This document shows positions 21,260 to 33,130 of a stretch of DNA of 64,000 nt, in pieces. Location: NCBI GenBank assembly GCA_007922225.1, contig ML680046.1, positions 544,660 to 608,659 on the forward strand. Reading direction: 5' to 3'. Position numbers and translations under genes: made by a program. Below the pieces are notes generated by a model, which saw only the letters and a list, made by a program, of their open reading frames with translations, was not told the origin of the DNA and did no database searches. This DNA comes from Emydura subglobosa (lineage: Eukaryota > Chordata > Testudines > Chelidae). The stretch's first letter is position 1. Every line of letters begins with the position of its first letter.

Positions 21260-21286
21260 TGAGAGAGAGAGAGAGAGAGAGAGAGA
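21260..21286. repeat. (GA)n microsatellite
   Basis: Uninterrupted GA dinucleotide run, about 13 units, inside the TGTGAC element. Confidence 0.9.
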
Positions 21287-21837
21287 ATGCTGATAGAGTG
21301 TAAGCCTGGGAAGAGGCTGTGAGGAAGCTTTTAGACAGGGCAAGGTAGGGAGTGGTCCTGAAACAATAAGGGATCTGTTTAAACAGGCCTTTGCCTGCTT
21401 CTAAAGGGTCCTGAGACTGGAACCTAGTGGAGAAGAAGGGCCTTGGTCTGCCTACTGGCTGACTAAGGAAGGGGGAGTGGAAATCCCTCTGGTACAAGCC
21501 AGGACACAACATGAGATTGATGGACTTTTGTTTGTTGGATTCTTGGGTTACTCCTGAAGGGGAGGAACTGTATGTGACCTGGCCAGAGGCTGAGTGAGGG
21601 GAAGAAGCAGACCCCTGCAGTGTTGGAGCAGATGTTGGCAAAGGGTGCGACAGGAGTTGATCCTGCTATGCTATGCCCAGCCACCTGGGGGCACACCAGC
21701 TGGTGTGTCACACTTAGAGAACCCTTACCCTGAAACAATACCTAACCAGTGCCCTCGTGTAGTTGTAAGGGGTCACTGATTAAGCTGATGTGGCTATGAG
21801 TTCAAATCTGAGCAACTACACAGTTATTATCTTTAAA

Positions 21838-23236
21838 GAACTCATGGAGGATGGGTGAGGTCCCGGAGGGCTGGAGAAGAGTAAACATAGTACCCTTGTA
21901 TCTTTTAAAAAGGGGAACAAAAAAGGATCTGAGGAATTATAGACATATCTGCCTACCTTCAATACCTGCAATGATACTAGAATAAATTATTAAACAATCA
22001 ATTTGTAAGCAGCTAGAGGACAACAGAGAGATAACTAACAGCCGACATGGATTTGTCAAGAACAAATGTTGCCAAACCAACCTAATTTTCTTCTTTGACA
22101 GAGTTTCTGGCCTAGTGGATAGTGGGGAAGAAGTAAAATGATTTCTTGAGGCTTAAAAAGGCTATTGGCACAATCCCCCATGCAATTGTCATAAGCAAAC
22201 TTGGGAAATGTGCTCTAGATGCAATTACTCTAAGATGATTGGTGCACTAGTTGAAAAATCATAGCTATCAATGGTTTGGGCTCAAAGTGGGAGGATGTAT
22301 CAAGGGAGGGTCCTGCAGGGGTCTGTTCTGGGTCTGGTACTACCCAATACTTTTCATTAATGACTTGTATAATTGGTGGAGAGTATGCTTATAATTTTTT
22401 TTTCAGAAAATGTGCTTTGGAAGACAGGATAACAATTCAAAATGACCTTGGTCAGAAATCAATAAGATGAAAATCAATAAAGGCAAGGCAAAGTACTACC
22501 CTTAGGAAGCAAAAATCAAATGCACAGATACAAAATCAGGAATAACTGGTGAGGCAGTAGTGCTGCAGAAAGGGATCTGGTAGTTATAGTGGATTGTAAA
22601 TAAGAGTCAACAATGTGATGTAGTTGCAAAAAAAGACTTATTCTTGGATATATTAATAGGAGAGTTGCATATAAGACACAGGAGGTAATTTTCCCAATCT
22701 ACTCAGCTCTGCTGAGGTTGCAGGTAAAGTACTGTGTCCAGTCCTGCATGCCACACTGTAGGAAAGATGTGGACAAATTGTAGAGTCCAGAGGACATCAA
22801 CAAACATGACAAAAGGTTTAGAAAATCTGATATATGAGGAACTGTTAAAAAACTGAGCATGACTGGCTTTGAGAAAAGAAGACTGAGGGGGGATCTGATA
22901 AGTTTTCAAATATGTTAAAGGCCGTTATAAAGAGAACAGTGATCACGTGCTCCACCTTCAGTGGACGTGGAGAACAAGTCATAATAGGCTTAATCTGCAA
23001 AAAGGGAGGTTTAGGTTAGGTACTAGGAAAATCTTTCTAACTATCAGGATTTATAAGCACTGGAATAGACTTCCAAGGAAGGTTATGTGATCCTCATCAC
23101 TGGAAGCTCTTCAAAATAGGTCAGACAAACCCTCTGAGTGTTGGTCTAGGTATACTTAGTCCTGCCTCAGCATGGGGATGGCCTAGAGGACCTCAAAGTC
23201 CCTTCCAGACCTACATTTCTATGATTCTACATTACT
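21838..23236 (+). mobile_element. Old CR1 LINE, 1.4 kb, RT to 3' end
   Basis: Begins with the CTCATGGAGGATGGGTGAGGTCCC...GGCTGGAGAAG block. Then come GGAATTATAGACATATCTGCC, the RT region (GGGTCCTGCAGGGGTCTGTTCTGGG, coding a Q-G-S-V-L-like turn, then an N-D-L-like block) and the C-terminal block with GATGTGGACAAATTG. It ends CCTTCCAGACCTACATTTCTATGATTCTA. Stops throughout. Collinear with but more diverged than the other CR1 copies, indicating an older subfamily. Confidence 0.85.
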
Positions 23237-25479
23237 GAGTTCTCCCATACATTCAATTATGTAGTGTTAGTGAGCATTGTTAATCGGCTACCCTGTTCCA
23301 ACACAGAGGTGGGTGATGTGATCCCACTGCATAAGGTTATGTTTGTAAATATCTGTAGGTTGCTTCAGGATGGAAAGGTGAGAAAATTATGTAAATTTAA
23401 AGGCTTTTCAACTGAAAAAAAAGAGCAGCTGTTGCCATCTGTTGGTTTTTCTGTCACCTACCTAACACGATTTGGTATTCTCAGTAGAGCTGTGTTGTGA
23501 AAAATTATTATTTTTAATGGAAGATTTTGATATTTCAAAATTGGGTTTCTCCAGGTAAGGAACTAGCATCCCAGGACAGTCCATATGATGGCCTGCTCCA
23601 GAGCGGTGGACCATAGAAGGCCAGCCTCCTCAGTAGCCCAGCAGGCAGGCTAACAAGTGGGTGGATGGGTGAGCTGGCAGGAAACCAAGCTGGCTTCTAA
23701 AGCCTGCCTGTTTTCCACTAGTACTTTGGTGAAATCACATGACCTTAGTGAAATTTTCCCATTTCACAGAATCAGCAAATTCTGATAAAACAATGTTTTA
23801 TTTTGGTTATTTTGGAAATTTTTCAAATAGATTTGGATTGAGTTAGAATTTATGGGAGCTGATCATGCGAGGTGCTCATTTTAATTGATCTTAGCAGGAA
23901 ATGAGGGTTTGTTATAATATTAACACAAGCCTCAGCAGAGAGGCCAAGAACTAAATGGGTTGAGCACAGTTCCTGAATTTATTCTGAGGTAGAACATACT
24001 CAGTCCTGCTTACTAGTTAGATGATCAGTAAAACTGGATGATCTTCCCTTGTGACAGCAATAATTTATGGGGGGGAGCAGGCGGAGACTATAAAAACACA
24101 AGAACAGCAGAAAAAAGAAAGCAGACAGCAAAGTTGTCTTTGACTGTAAATTTATCCAATTCAGGAGAAGTAGTAATGATGCTCCCTTGTTCTAGAAAAG
24201 TTCATTCCACGTGCAGACTGCTGAATGTGTTTATTTATTTTGGGTTCTCATAGTACTCGATCTGTCATTGTAAATGTGGGATATATAAATTGAAGAAGAT
24301 ACTGTGATCACAAGTGATAGTAACTGGGCAAAGAGGAAAAAATTTCTATTTGAAGGACTGGAATTAGAATTAGAGAGAGTATGGTTTGAGTTCCTAGATT
24401 TATGTAACAAGATATTTCATGTAAAAATGATATTATAGACAGACCAGGTAGCACTGCCTATTAAGGTTGATGGACACATACCATTATAAGACCCTGTTTT
24501 CAGTATAATTTTTACATTATTCATAATTTTGCCAAATTTTAACCATTTGAGTTCAAATTTCTCATGTTGGGTGTCTACCTCAGAGTGAAATTTCTTGTAA
24601 AAAAATTCACCCAAAATGAGTTACCCATTTCCGATGACAAGACTAGGGAAACGTACATTGTTTTGTTCAGGTATAAAAATTCAGGTGACCTTCTCTTTGA
24701 GAAGTCCTAGCGCCTCCATGTTTTGGAGCTCGGAATTTGGCAGGGACGTGACCTCTGTCAGGGATGCATCTTTTGCTGTCCTCTTGAATATCTGCCTAAT
24801 TTGGCTGAGTTAGGAGCCTTTGAAATCCCAGTTTTCACACACTTAGTAGAGACTTGCTAGAGTTTAGCAGCTAAGGTCCCCAAAGATTTCTGTCCACAAT
24901 GAGCATGCTCCAGCCTGGGGCTGATCAAGACCTTCCTGCCATTGCACCTCAGGGCTTCTGCAGGTTGGGCTAGGTTTGGGCAGTGGAACTGAGAACAGGG
25001 GGACTGTCTCGCTGGTGCTCTCAGTGCCACCTGGCTTGGCCCAGGCAACTTGCACTGAATGAGGCAAGGGTTCTATGGAAATAGTAGTATACGTTAATGG
25101 AATTAAAGATCATATCATGATGCACACACATACGCAAGGAGACCCATATTAAGATTACACCGGCAGCCTTAACAATGGCATTTCCTAACATTTGTGCACT
25201 TGGCTTTCCAACTTTAATGTTTCTTAACATAGTTTGTGTAGGGAAAATATATATCTCCTTTTTCCTGGCCGGTTTTGGAAATTACATTCAGCCTACCTGT
25301 AGTTTCAATTGGATAAGATAGGCACTTCCTGTCCTAAACTCTTTTTCAATTTTGCCAGGTTTAAATTGCGAGTGTGTTGAAGGAAGTGCTAGTTTGCAGG
25401 CTTTCCTCAATTCCTCTTCCTCCCCTTTCCCTCAAAACAGCAGCGGTGGGAAGTGAGTAGTGAAGTTATGACTAGAACT
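23237..25479. other. No gene seen
   Basis: About 2.2 kb of mixed non-coding DNA. AT-rich stretches at 23,490-23,830 (AAAATTATTATTTTT, TTTGATATTTCAAAATTGG) may be worn copies of the AT-rich family. Frames at 24,417-24,813 and 24,857-25,230 overlap on both strands without domains. Confidence 0.5.
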
Positions 25480-25810
25480 GTGTGAAATGTTTTTACACCA
25501 GTAGCTTATTTGATGAAAAATGTAGTTTTGGTCAACCCAAAATTATTCACAAATATATGAAAATATCAGGCACTCATAAAATGGCTAGAGGAGGAAGTGG
25601 TGGGTTTGCTGCTGTTGGGACTCCCCTTTATAATATTTAGCCCAGGTGTTAGGGTACTGATGTGGGAGACCCAGGTTCGAATCCCTGCTCTGCAACAGAC
25701 CCCCAAATGGCCTTTTTTTTGAGTCACTGACAATTATGAAGAAAATTTCAGATTTGATTTGACATGAACAATTTTTTTGGAACTGCCACTGAACCAAAAA
25801 AAACAGATAT
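25480..25810. mobile_element. AT-rich repeat with an internal tRNA-like core
   Basis: AT-rich left arm (GTGTGAAATGTTTTTACACC, GTTTTGGTCAACCC), a GC-balanced core at 25,640-25,710 with a tRNA-like segment and a perfect pol III B box (GGTTCGAATCC, 25,674-25,684), then an AT-rich right arm (ATTTCAGATTTGATTTG, ATTCAGCCAACTG). It looks like a palindromic AT-rich element that carries or captured a tRNA-derived promoter. The same order occurs in worn form at 32,712-33,000. Confidence 0.5.
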
Positions 25811-25892
25811 TCAGCCAACTGTAGTCATGGCATGGCCCCATATACAACACCCACTACTACATCCCCCTGGTCTATCCCCCAGATAATTTTTC

Positions 25893-26025
25893 TGAACTGC
25901 TTGGTTCTGATCCAGCAAAGCACTTACATACATGCTTAACTGTAAGCACTCAAGCAGTGATTTATTTTATTATATTTCAGTCACGCCCACATGCTTAAAG
26001 TGTTTTGTACAATTCGGGCCTTAAA
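25893..26025. mobile_element. Palindromic MITE remnant
   Basis: GATCCAGCAAAGCACTTACATACATGC then CATGCTTAAAGTGTTTTGTACAATTCGGGCC form inverted arms; typical reptile MITE of the CAAAGCACTTAAGCACATGC type. Confidence 0.55.
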
Positions 26026-26940
26026 ACAAATGAAGAATCACTTCTTTCCATGGTAATTGTTTGAGATTGGACTCAATAGTTTGTACTCGGAGTGTGATTT
26101 TTTTTATTTATTTTTTTTAAAGTACTGAACTTGGCCTATTTATTTCAGTGGGAGCTGATTTAGTGCAATGCTGACCATTACACAATTCCAACTCTGTGTG
26201 TAAAATACTTTAGGGTCCAAAGCACCAGAAGTGCCATATAAATATAATATCCTTATTGCTTTGGCAATATAGCTTAGGATACTGTAGCATTTGCCAAACT
26301 GCAGTACTCATAACTTCAGATATCTGACCAACATGATGGAAATCTCTCCTACTCTTCTTAATAGGGGGCCTTATTCAGACACGTGAACCTCCAATTGAAT
26401 TCCCACACTATCTTTTTGTCTGTGAAGAATCTCTGTTAGGTCCTTCTCTACGGTGAGGAATTTCCTGGCTACATTCCCTTGGGAAAGGGACTATTCAGGC
26501 TAGGAAAGCCTGGGAATACCTCAGTTTCATCCTCTTATTACTCCCCATAGAAATTGTTATTGCTGGACTATCTTTTCATTCCTTTTCTTCTAGAAAACGA
26601 GGCAAAACACTTTTCCTTTCCTTTACAGCTGAATATAAATAAGAAGCACTGTACTATTGCAGATTGGTCTTTTTGAGTTTAAATGTCCCAATTAAAATTT
26701 ACTGTGTGCTTCAAAACATCTGGTGACTTTCTGGGAATTCATATAGTTAAGAAATATGACAATTCATACCTTCATATATTATTGCAGTGCTCTGGTGAAA
26801 TACAGTGTAGGCAGAAATACGGTCCTTTAGGCTCAGTGTTGCCTGTCAACAGATAAAATAAAGCTACAGCATTTGTGACAAGTTAGGAAATTCATTTGAT
26901 TTGCTGAGGATATTCCCAACAGGAGGATGGGGATCTGGTG
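26026..26940. other. No gene seen
   Basis: Non-coding, AT-leaning DNA with a T-rich run at 26,097-26,120. No repeat or coding signature recognised. Confidence 0.5.
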
Positions 26941-26948
26941 AAGTAGTT

Positions 26949-27240
26949 AAGGCCCAGATTTCTAAAGGCTTTTAGGTGCCTAACTCCCATTGTTTTCAGT
27001 GACAATTAGACACCTAAATACATTTGAGGATCTGGCCTTAAGTGACTTAGATGGCCAAGTCCCATTTTCAAAAGTGACTTTCAATAAGACTTAGGTTCCC
27101 AAGTGCCTATGGGCTAGATATTTTCTTTCTTTAGGCAGCTAAAGATTGAGAGAGGCAACTATTGGGATTTTCAAAAGTGCCTGAAAGACCTGGGTGACTG
27201 ACTCCCATTGCAAGTTAATGGAAGTTAGGCCGGTTAAGCA
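26949..27240. mobile_element. Hairpin MITE plus related tail
   Basis: 26,949-27,042 is a 92-bp hairpin: GGCCCAGATTTCTAAAGGC and TTTTAGGTGCCTAACTCCCA pair with AATTAGACACCTAAATAC and GAGGATCTGGCC. The following 200 bp repeat ATTTTCAAAAGTG and AAGTTAGGC motifs of a related element, also seen at 19,627. Confidence 0.6.
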
Positions 27241-27499
27241 TCTAGGTGTCTCACGAGATTGCAGAACTGAAATAAACAATTATGGCCTCCGACAGAAACT
27301 CAAATGATATTTCAGGCCTGATCATATAATCTAACCCAAGTGAGTGGACCCTGCTCCTGCATGTAGCCCTCTAGATTTTAAGGATCCTCTATGTGGGTGC
27401 AAGTTCCAGTCACATGGCTCTAGATGCATGGTTGATGTCTCAAATTGTAACTTAGGGGCAGAAGATGATCACATTGTACACTAAATGTTGTGTTATCTG

Positions 27500-27745
27500 A
27501 ACTATAGAAGAGGCAGCATAGTCTAGTGGCTAGAGCAAAGGACTGGGACTCAGGAAACCTGAATTATTTCCTGCCTCTGGAACTGTTCTAGCATGTACCC
27601 TCAGCAAGTCACTTCACCTCACAGTGCCTCTGTTTCCCCTCACACCCTCTCTTTGCCTTGTCTATGTAGATTGTTAGCTCTCTGAAGCAGGGACAACCTC
27701 TTGCTATGTTTCTACAATGGCTAGCATAATAGGACTCTGCTCTCA
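27500..27745 (+). mobile_element. tRNA-derived CORE/MIR-like SINE, near full length
   Basis: GGCAGCATAGTCTAGTGGCTAGAGCA is the tRNA-like head, followed by GGACTGGGACTCAGGAAACCTG, the AGTCACTTCACCTCACAGTGCCTC core, and the AGATTGTTAGCTCTCTGAAGCAGGGAC tail, with CTAGCATAATAGGACTCTG near the end. The best preserved SINE in the window. Confidence 0.75.
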
Positions 27746-27789
27746 TTTCGTGCTGTTGTTGGTTGTGTGTGTGTTCTCTTAGTGTATAT

Positions 27790-28530
27790 TCTGTCCTAGC
27801 TCTGCGCAGATAACCGAGACACCAAATCACACTCGGATTCTTCAATAAGACCAAAGATCCATTTCAGTAATGAAAGCACCAGGCCAAGTTTGTTGCCAAT
27901 CGAGCACAGTAAAAAGCACCCTATTAGCACTTGTGCTACAAGTACGCTTAATACATGTATGCCCATGTCAATGGACCAGCTCGGTAAATGGCAGAACTTT
28001 CATTCCTCACTCAGCCAGACAAAGATGTTTCCTCTGAGACCCTCTTTTATACATTGATACAAACGAGTTGCATATTGCCGTCTGTCATGTGTCATTGACA
28101 CCCTCTGAGGTGGCAAGATACCACCCTCTGACATGGTAAGATGTGACCCTTTGCCTTGTACCAGCTGGTTTGGTCAAAACCTGTCTATCCGTCATATTAT
28201 CAAGAAATCTCTATCTATTACAGTGTCATCCTGGCCTTAGAGAGGGGTCAATGTGTCCTCGTTATCTTTGATAAGTGTGCTTTTTACAGTCCTGCTATTG
28301 GACTGTTCTGGTACCAGCTTTTTGGAATGTGCTTGCTGAGTATTGTGCCTAGCACTTCTTTTAGGGATGTGTGCTTTTGCAACACCAGCTCTGTTCTTGC
28401 CACTCTTTGTGAACTTGCAGGACTTTTGCTAACTTTGCTTTATGACAGCAGGGTTTAGCCATTACTTTAGCTAAGGCTTCATATCTGGCCTGTTATACTA
28501 GGCCTCATGTCTCAGACTCTCACTTTCTAC
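27790..28530 (-). mobile_element. ERV-type solo LTR
   Basis: On minus, a U3-like region is followed by a TATA box (plus-strand CCTCTTTTATAC at 28,041-28,052, that is GTATAAAAGAGG) about 220 bp before the putative 3' end near CAGAGCTAGGACAG. U3 holds two worn tandem copies of a CACCCTCTGA-centred 22-bp unit at about 28,099-28,141. No gag, pol or env is attached, so it is a solo LTR or LTR fragment. Confidence 0.6.
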
Positions 28531-29798
28531 TACATGTGGCTTCAGATGATAATGTAAAACAAATATAACGAGGGAGGCCCAGTTAGCATGACAGCTTCCT
28601 AATCCCAGTATTTCCATGTTCAAAACGAAATGCTCCAGTGCTATATATTATGTGCTGGAAATGCCTTCTTCCTATGGTACCTGTTGGAAACCCTCCCAAG
28701 TAATGATATATAAGTATAGATGCGGTCAATAAAATTATACAATCAACCACAGAACTTAATAGCTTTGAGAAACTCACACAGTTAACATTGGCAGCCTAAC
28801 ATGTATTCATTCATCTGCTCTGAATTTAAAAGAAAAATTATCTTGTCTAAATAATAATCTAAATTCCCTATTTCTGCTCTGATTTCTATCACAATTTCTA
28901 AAAGCTACACAACACAGTGCAATATAATTATTCTTTCCATAGTCTCAAAACAGCAAAGCAAATTTTCTTCAGTTTTTTTTAAAATAAAGCTACTGCAGTC
29001 TCATCCTAAAAGACTTCAAAAATGTTGAAAGAGAGAGAAATTTGGTAAAACTATTCCCCTGGATAATTATTTTTTATCCTCTTCCATCTCAGAAACAAAT
29101 TGCAAAAGGCAAAGCTCATTTTATTAAAGAAAATACTATCGAGACAGACTGCCGCTTTAAAAACAAACACACCCACACCAACCTTCTAATGAAGGGAAGC
29201 TAGAGGCTTTTGTTGTTGTGACATTGAATTGAACCTTAGTTTAAAAATCAGAGTGTGCTCTTAGCAAAACGCACAGTATTTCCCTCTGGTGTGTTACTGT
29301 GCTGTAACTTCCTCTTATAACCACTGTTAGAATGCTTATTATTCCCTAGAGCTGTCTGATCAGGAGATGTTATATTGAGGCTTCCAGATGACTTATTAGT
29401 CCAAAGATTAGAAAGCTGAAAAGGAAGAAGGAAATAAAGGAAGTTGTTTGCTAAAAAATGGAGCAGAGTTTAAAGGAATATACATAGCATAGATGTGTTT
29501 AAGGTTAGGATTTGGAATTAACCTGATGATGTTCCCGTGGAAGTCAATGGGGATTGGATATTGATGTTGGGCAATGCAGAGTTAGGCCAATGCTGAGTGC
29601 TTCTGAAAATCCCACTCTAAAATCTGAATGAGTGGTCGTGGTTTTGTTTTTGTTTTCCTTTTTTATTAATTTTCTAGTATCAATAGAGGGGAAAACCATA
29701 AAAAAATCACTTTAATCATGTATAGCAAGGCAATATTACTATGCAATGATCTAGAAGTGTCATAAAAAAGCCAGCATTTGCCAATGGTCACCACACTG
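28531..29798. other. No gene seen
   Basis: Repeat-poor, AT-rich DNA. 29,540-29,625 has a GTGGAAGTCAATGGGGATTGG and GAGTGCTTCTGAAAATCCCACTC stretch typical of reptile MITE debris. The remainder could be intron or conserved non-coding DNA. Confidence 0.45.
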
Positions 29799-29945
29799 TA
29801 GGGTGATCAGATGTCCTGATTTGCTATCTGTGTGGCGTCTGAGATACTACAGATTAGGTCTATATTAAGAACAGGAAGTAAGGTCCTGATCCAAAGCCTG
29901 TTTAAAACAATGGGAGTTCTTTTACAAATAGGTTCTAATCCAAAA
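29799..29945. mobile_element. Fragments of two MITE families
   Basis: TAGGGTGATCAGATGTCCTGATT (29,801-29,823) is one end of the TA-flanked MITE at 2,081. GTCCTGATCCAAAGCCTGTTTAAAACAATGG (29,883-) is a remnant of the GATCCAAAGCC palindromic family. Confidence 0.5.
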
Positions 29946-29984
29946 CTAGGTGAAGTACATGAAAAGTCTCAGATATCACTGACA

Positions 29985-30265
29985 GTACATCTACACTGCA
30001 ATTAAAACCTGCAACTGGCCCACGCCAGCTGATTTGGGCTCGTGAGGCTCAGGCTAAGGTGCTGTTCAATTGCAGTGCAGATGTTTCGGCTCAGGCCAGA
30101 GCCCAGGCTTTAGGACCTTGCAAGGTGGGAGGGTCCCAGAGCTCAGGCTGCAACCCAAGCCTGAACATCCGCATGGCAATTAAACAGCCATTAGCCTGAG
30201 CACTGCAAGCCTGAGTCAGCTGGCACAGGTCGCCCATGGGTGTCTCGGTGTAGCATAGATATAGT
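29985..30265. mobile_element. Palindromic MITE (about 280 bp), copy 2
   Basis: Starts near ACATCTACACTGCAATTAAAACC. Shares GGCTAAGGTGCTGTTCAATTGC, GGTGGGAGGGTCCCAGAGCTC and AATTAAACAGCC in order with 10,796-11,073. Right end TCGGTGTAGCATAGATATAGTC is degraded. Confidence 0.75.
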
Positions 30266-30759
30266 CTGAGTGGCAAATTTTGGCACTGCATCATATAGCG
30301 CATTTGCAACTGATTCATTTGGAAAGGTGTGTGTGGGGAAAATGACAACTGCATCATCCTCTCCTGCTGCGTCTTTGCTTCAAAGAGGTAAAAACAGAGT
30401 GAAGGAGGAACAGCCAGGAAGCCTAACTCACCAAGCCAAGGAGAATCAGATCTCTCTGAGTTCCCATTCTGATTTTAGGAACTGCCAACTTCTTTGTTCC
30501 CACTTTAACTCCCAGTTTTGTTCCCTGAGTTTCTGCAGTTCATGGGGGAGCTGTGGCCTATGAGAGATGGATCTGAGCCTTCAAAGCTGGTAAAAACAAA
30601 AAGAGAGGTGATTGGAAGGTCTGTAAATTGTCAGTACATCCTCTAGAAGGCATTATGCAGCTATTTACACCCCCTTTGAAGCGTCCTCTAGAGGAGCCCA
30701 GACCCAACTTTGAGAGTTCCAAAAGGCCAATGTTGAAAAGTCTATCTCTAGAGTGGGTC

Positions 30760-31060
30760 AAACATTTTTTTGATCATTTTAAATGAAAAAATGGCATTCT
30801 CAGAAAGGAGACAGTTGACTTTTCTGAAACTTTTCCATTTTTGCAAAACATTTTATCAATTTATTGAAAACATTACTGAAATATTTTGTTTGCCCAAAAA
30901 AACCCTATATTTAGTCAATGAACAAAAAAAAACTTTAAACTTTAAAAAGAACATTAAAATTCAACTTAAAAACACAATGCCTTTTTATGGAAAATATATA
31001 AAAAGAGTCCATCTCAACTCCTGAAAATTAGAAACAATTTCAACTTTTTTTTTCAGCCCA
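30760..31060. repeat. AT-rich interspersed repeat
   Basis: AAAAATGGCATTCTCAGAAAGG, TTTGCAAAACATTTT and CAATTTCAACTTTTTTTTTCAGCCCACTCTAATA belong to the AT-rich GAGCTGGTC family. The 84-codon frame 30,770-31,024 is Lys/Phe-rich by composition only. Confidence 0.5.
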
Positions 31061-31094
31061 CTCTAATATGATCTGGACTAGGGAAGAATAAGAC

Positions 31095-31345
31095 CTGCCT
31101 ACACTACATCTACGCTGCTGACATGTAGACACTTGCTACAGCGAGGGAAAGGGGATTTTCAATCACTGTTGTAAGCCACCCGCTCTGGAAGCAGTAGCTA
31201 GGTCAGCAGAAGAATTTTTCTATTGATATAGTTGAGTCCACAGTGTGGGTTTAGTGGATCTAATTACATCACACAGGCTGTGAATTTTTTCAGAGTGCTG
31301 AGTTGTGTAGCTAGGTCAACCTAATTTGTAGGTGTGGACCTGGTC
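31095..31345. mobile_element. Palindromic MITE, TAGGTGTGGACCTGG-type end
   Basis: CTACACTACATCTACGCTGC at left, GAAGCAGTAGCTAGGTCAGCAGAAGAAT in the middle, and GCTAGGTCAACCTAATTTGTAGGTGTGGACC at right. Same block order (gCAGTaGCTAGgtc, TTTTTTCAcag) as 62,580-62,815. Confidence 0.6.
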
Positions 31346-32711
31346 TAAAAATCAGGTAAAGTTTATCCATTTATGCAGATGTTTGACTGGGGGAATTGGA
31401 ACAGGGCTGCTTTCCCCTTAAGCGCTCAGAATCTGGGGCAAGCCTATCCTTATTGTGAAGAAGGCACAGAGGTCACCTGGTTCCCTTATAAAGAGAAATA
31501 GGAATGAGAGGGGAAATGCTCAAGCAGATCAGAGGCTTATAGGAGAGAGTAGGTGCCATCAGAGGATCTTGGGATTGATACTACAGGCAGGAAAGGTCAG
31601 GGGAAAACCCTGGGAGAAGGTGCATTATTGGACCAAAAAGCCTGTATGGGTTTATTTGAGGAATTGAGAGGGAAAACTGAAGCAAGGAGATGCTAGCAGA
31701 ACTGCTGTGGGTCCACAAAGGTGTGCCCAGGAGGAGGCTTCCTCTTGTTTGTATGATAACGCTGTCAATGGACTTGTCAATGGACTTGAAGAATGGGATG
31801 TGGGATGGGTCTGTCTGGGTTGACATGTGTCAAGATGTGAAGTTTTACTGAACTTAGTTTTGCTCGTGTACCAAGAGATTCCATGCTGGAAACTTTCATA
31901 TCACTTGCAAAACCAATAAATGAATGAGTTTTCATATGGGCAAAGAAACTATAGATGGTTATGCAATGTATTCTGAATCTCGGTACATAGCTTTTATATT
32001 GAGCTTCAGTCAGCTACTTCAGTCCTTTCCATTTCTCTCAATGACCTTGGATCCAGTGAAATCTTTTCCGCCCAGGCTTCTTTTGTCCTGTTGAGGTTAT
32101 AGCCTACACAATCCATATTTTGTTCAAGAGGAAAGAGATCATTAATGATTTTGATCTTCTACTTAACTTTGATAAATGTAGAAGGCATCCGATATAATTT
32201 AGTATACCACCTATTGAACCAAGCACATCACATGTACTGCCAAGCAACCTTCTGAAGGAGCTATGAAGGCAGCATCCTCTTTCCGCTAGTCAAAGTTGCT
32301 GTTACAGGATAAGTATGTATATTCTCCTTGCTTTTACATCTCCCAATATCTTCTTGTGCCCTCATATGTCTCATATATAAGAAACAGTCAAGACTTCACA
32401 TTTTCAGGTGAATTCAACTTAAAAAAAAGTATTTGACTTACAGCTAGAAAACGCAGAATCTCATTTCTGTATACTCCAAGGAAAAAGACTAACATTACTA
32501 AACTGTCAGCATTTACTTTAAAAGTTTGCCTGTGACAAAGACTGGGGTAAACTTTCATTTCTTTCTTTCTTTCTTTCTTTTTTTTTTTTAATGCCACTTG
32601 AGACCATGTCAAAATAAAAGGCCTAGAAACGTAATTCTCTTCATCATTCAAAGACGTCAAATAGCAGAGGAGGAAATGGGATGCTTTACCACACACTCAT
32701 TGATTCTGTAA
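31346..32711. other. No gene seen; (TTTC)n tract at 32,559-32,591
   Basis: Non-coding. 32,559-32,591 is a (TTTC)n run ending in poly-T. Frame 31,581-31,826 minus shows no domain. Confidence 0.5.
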
Positions 32712-33130
32712 CAGAGCTAGTCAAAACTTTACATTGAAAAATGTTTTCACAGAAACATGTCGGTTTTGCCAAACATTTTTTCGGGTCCATGGTGGAATTT
32801 CAGAGCAAAACCCTAGAATAGTTGATAGGCCAGGGGTAAGGCCCTCACTGGCATATAACAAACCCAGGTTCTAGACTCTTTGGCCCAATGTAATGTTTCA
32901 ATATTTACGTGGAATGGAACTACTGCAAAAGGAGAGTAACTTTATAACCCAGTGATTACGGCACTCACTTAGGATGTGAAAAACCTAGCCTTATGTCCAC
33001 CTGCTGCTCCTGTCTGTCCTCTCCCCATCTATACTCTTCAACCTCTCAGTGATGTGGTAAAAGAATAAAATCCATAAATGATTGTGAGGTGTTCTGAGAC
33101 TGCAGTGATGAGGGCCATATAAGCATCTAA
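32712..33130 (+). mobile_element. AT-rich repeat arm followed by tRNA-like/MIR-tailed SINE
   Basis: CAGAGCTAGTCAAAACTTTACATTG is the AT-rich family start. GGGTAAGGCCCTCACTGG and, at 32,940-32,990, CAGTGATTACGGCACTCACTTAGGATGTG are tRNA-like heads. 33,050-33,125 ends with a MIR-like tail (GATTGTGAGGTGTTCTGAGACTGCAGTGATGAGGG). Confidence 0.5.

Larger units (their letters stand above)
20747..21714 (+). mobile_element. TGTGAC-type LTR-like element
   Basis: Begins TGTGACGGGGTGTACATACC and ends near GGTGTGTCACA, so the termini are inverted (TGTGAC/GTCACA). Contains GGAGTTAATGAAAG and GGGGCTTAATCAGGAGGAAG blocks shared with the other TGTGAY elements. The interior holds a (GACA)n/(GTCT)n hairpin at 20,990-21,032 and a (GA)n run at 21,260-21,286. 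No matching 5-bp flanking duplication was found, so the ends may be off or diverged. The minus-strand frame 21,066-21,641 is a by-product of the purine-rich strand. Confidence 0.55.

Noticed and set aside
21066..21641. 191-codon minus frame, Ser/Leu-rich
   Set aside because: Antisense of a purine-rich LTR-like element including the (GA)n run, which gives the Ser-Leu repeat; no domain.
25648..25710. Possible functional tRNA gene
   Set aside because: B box is perfect but no acceptor stem or cloverleaf forms, and it sits within a repeat.
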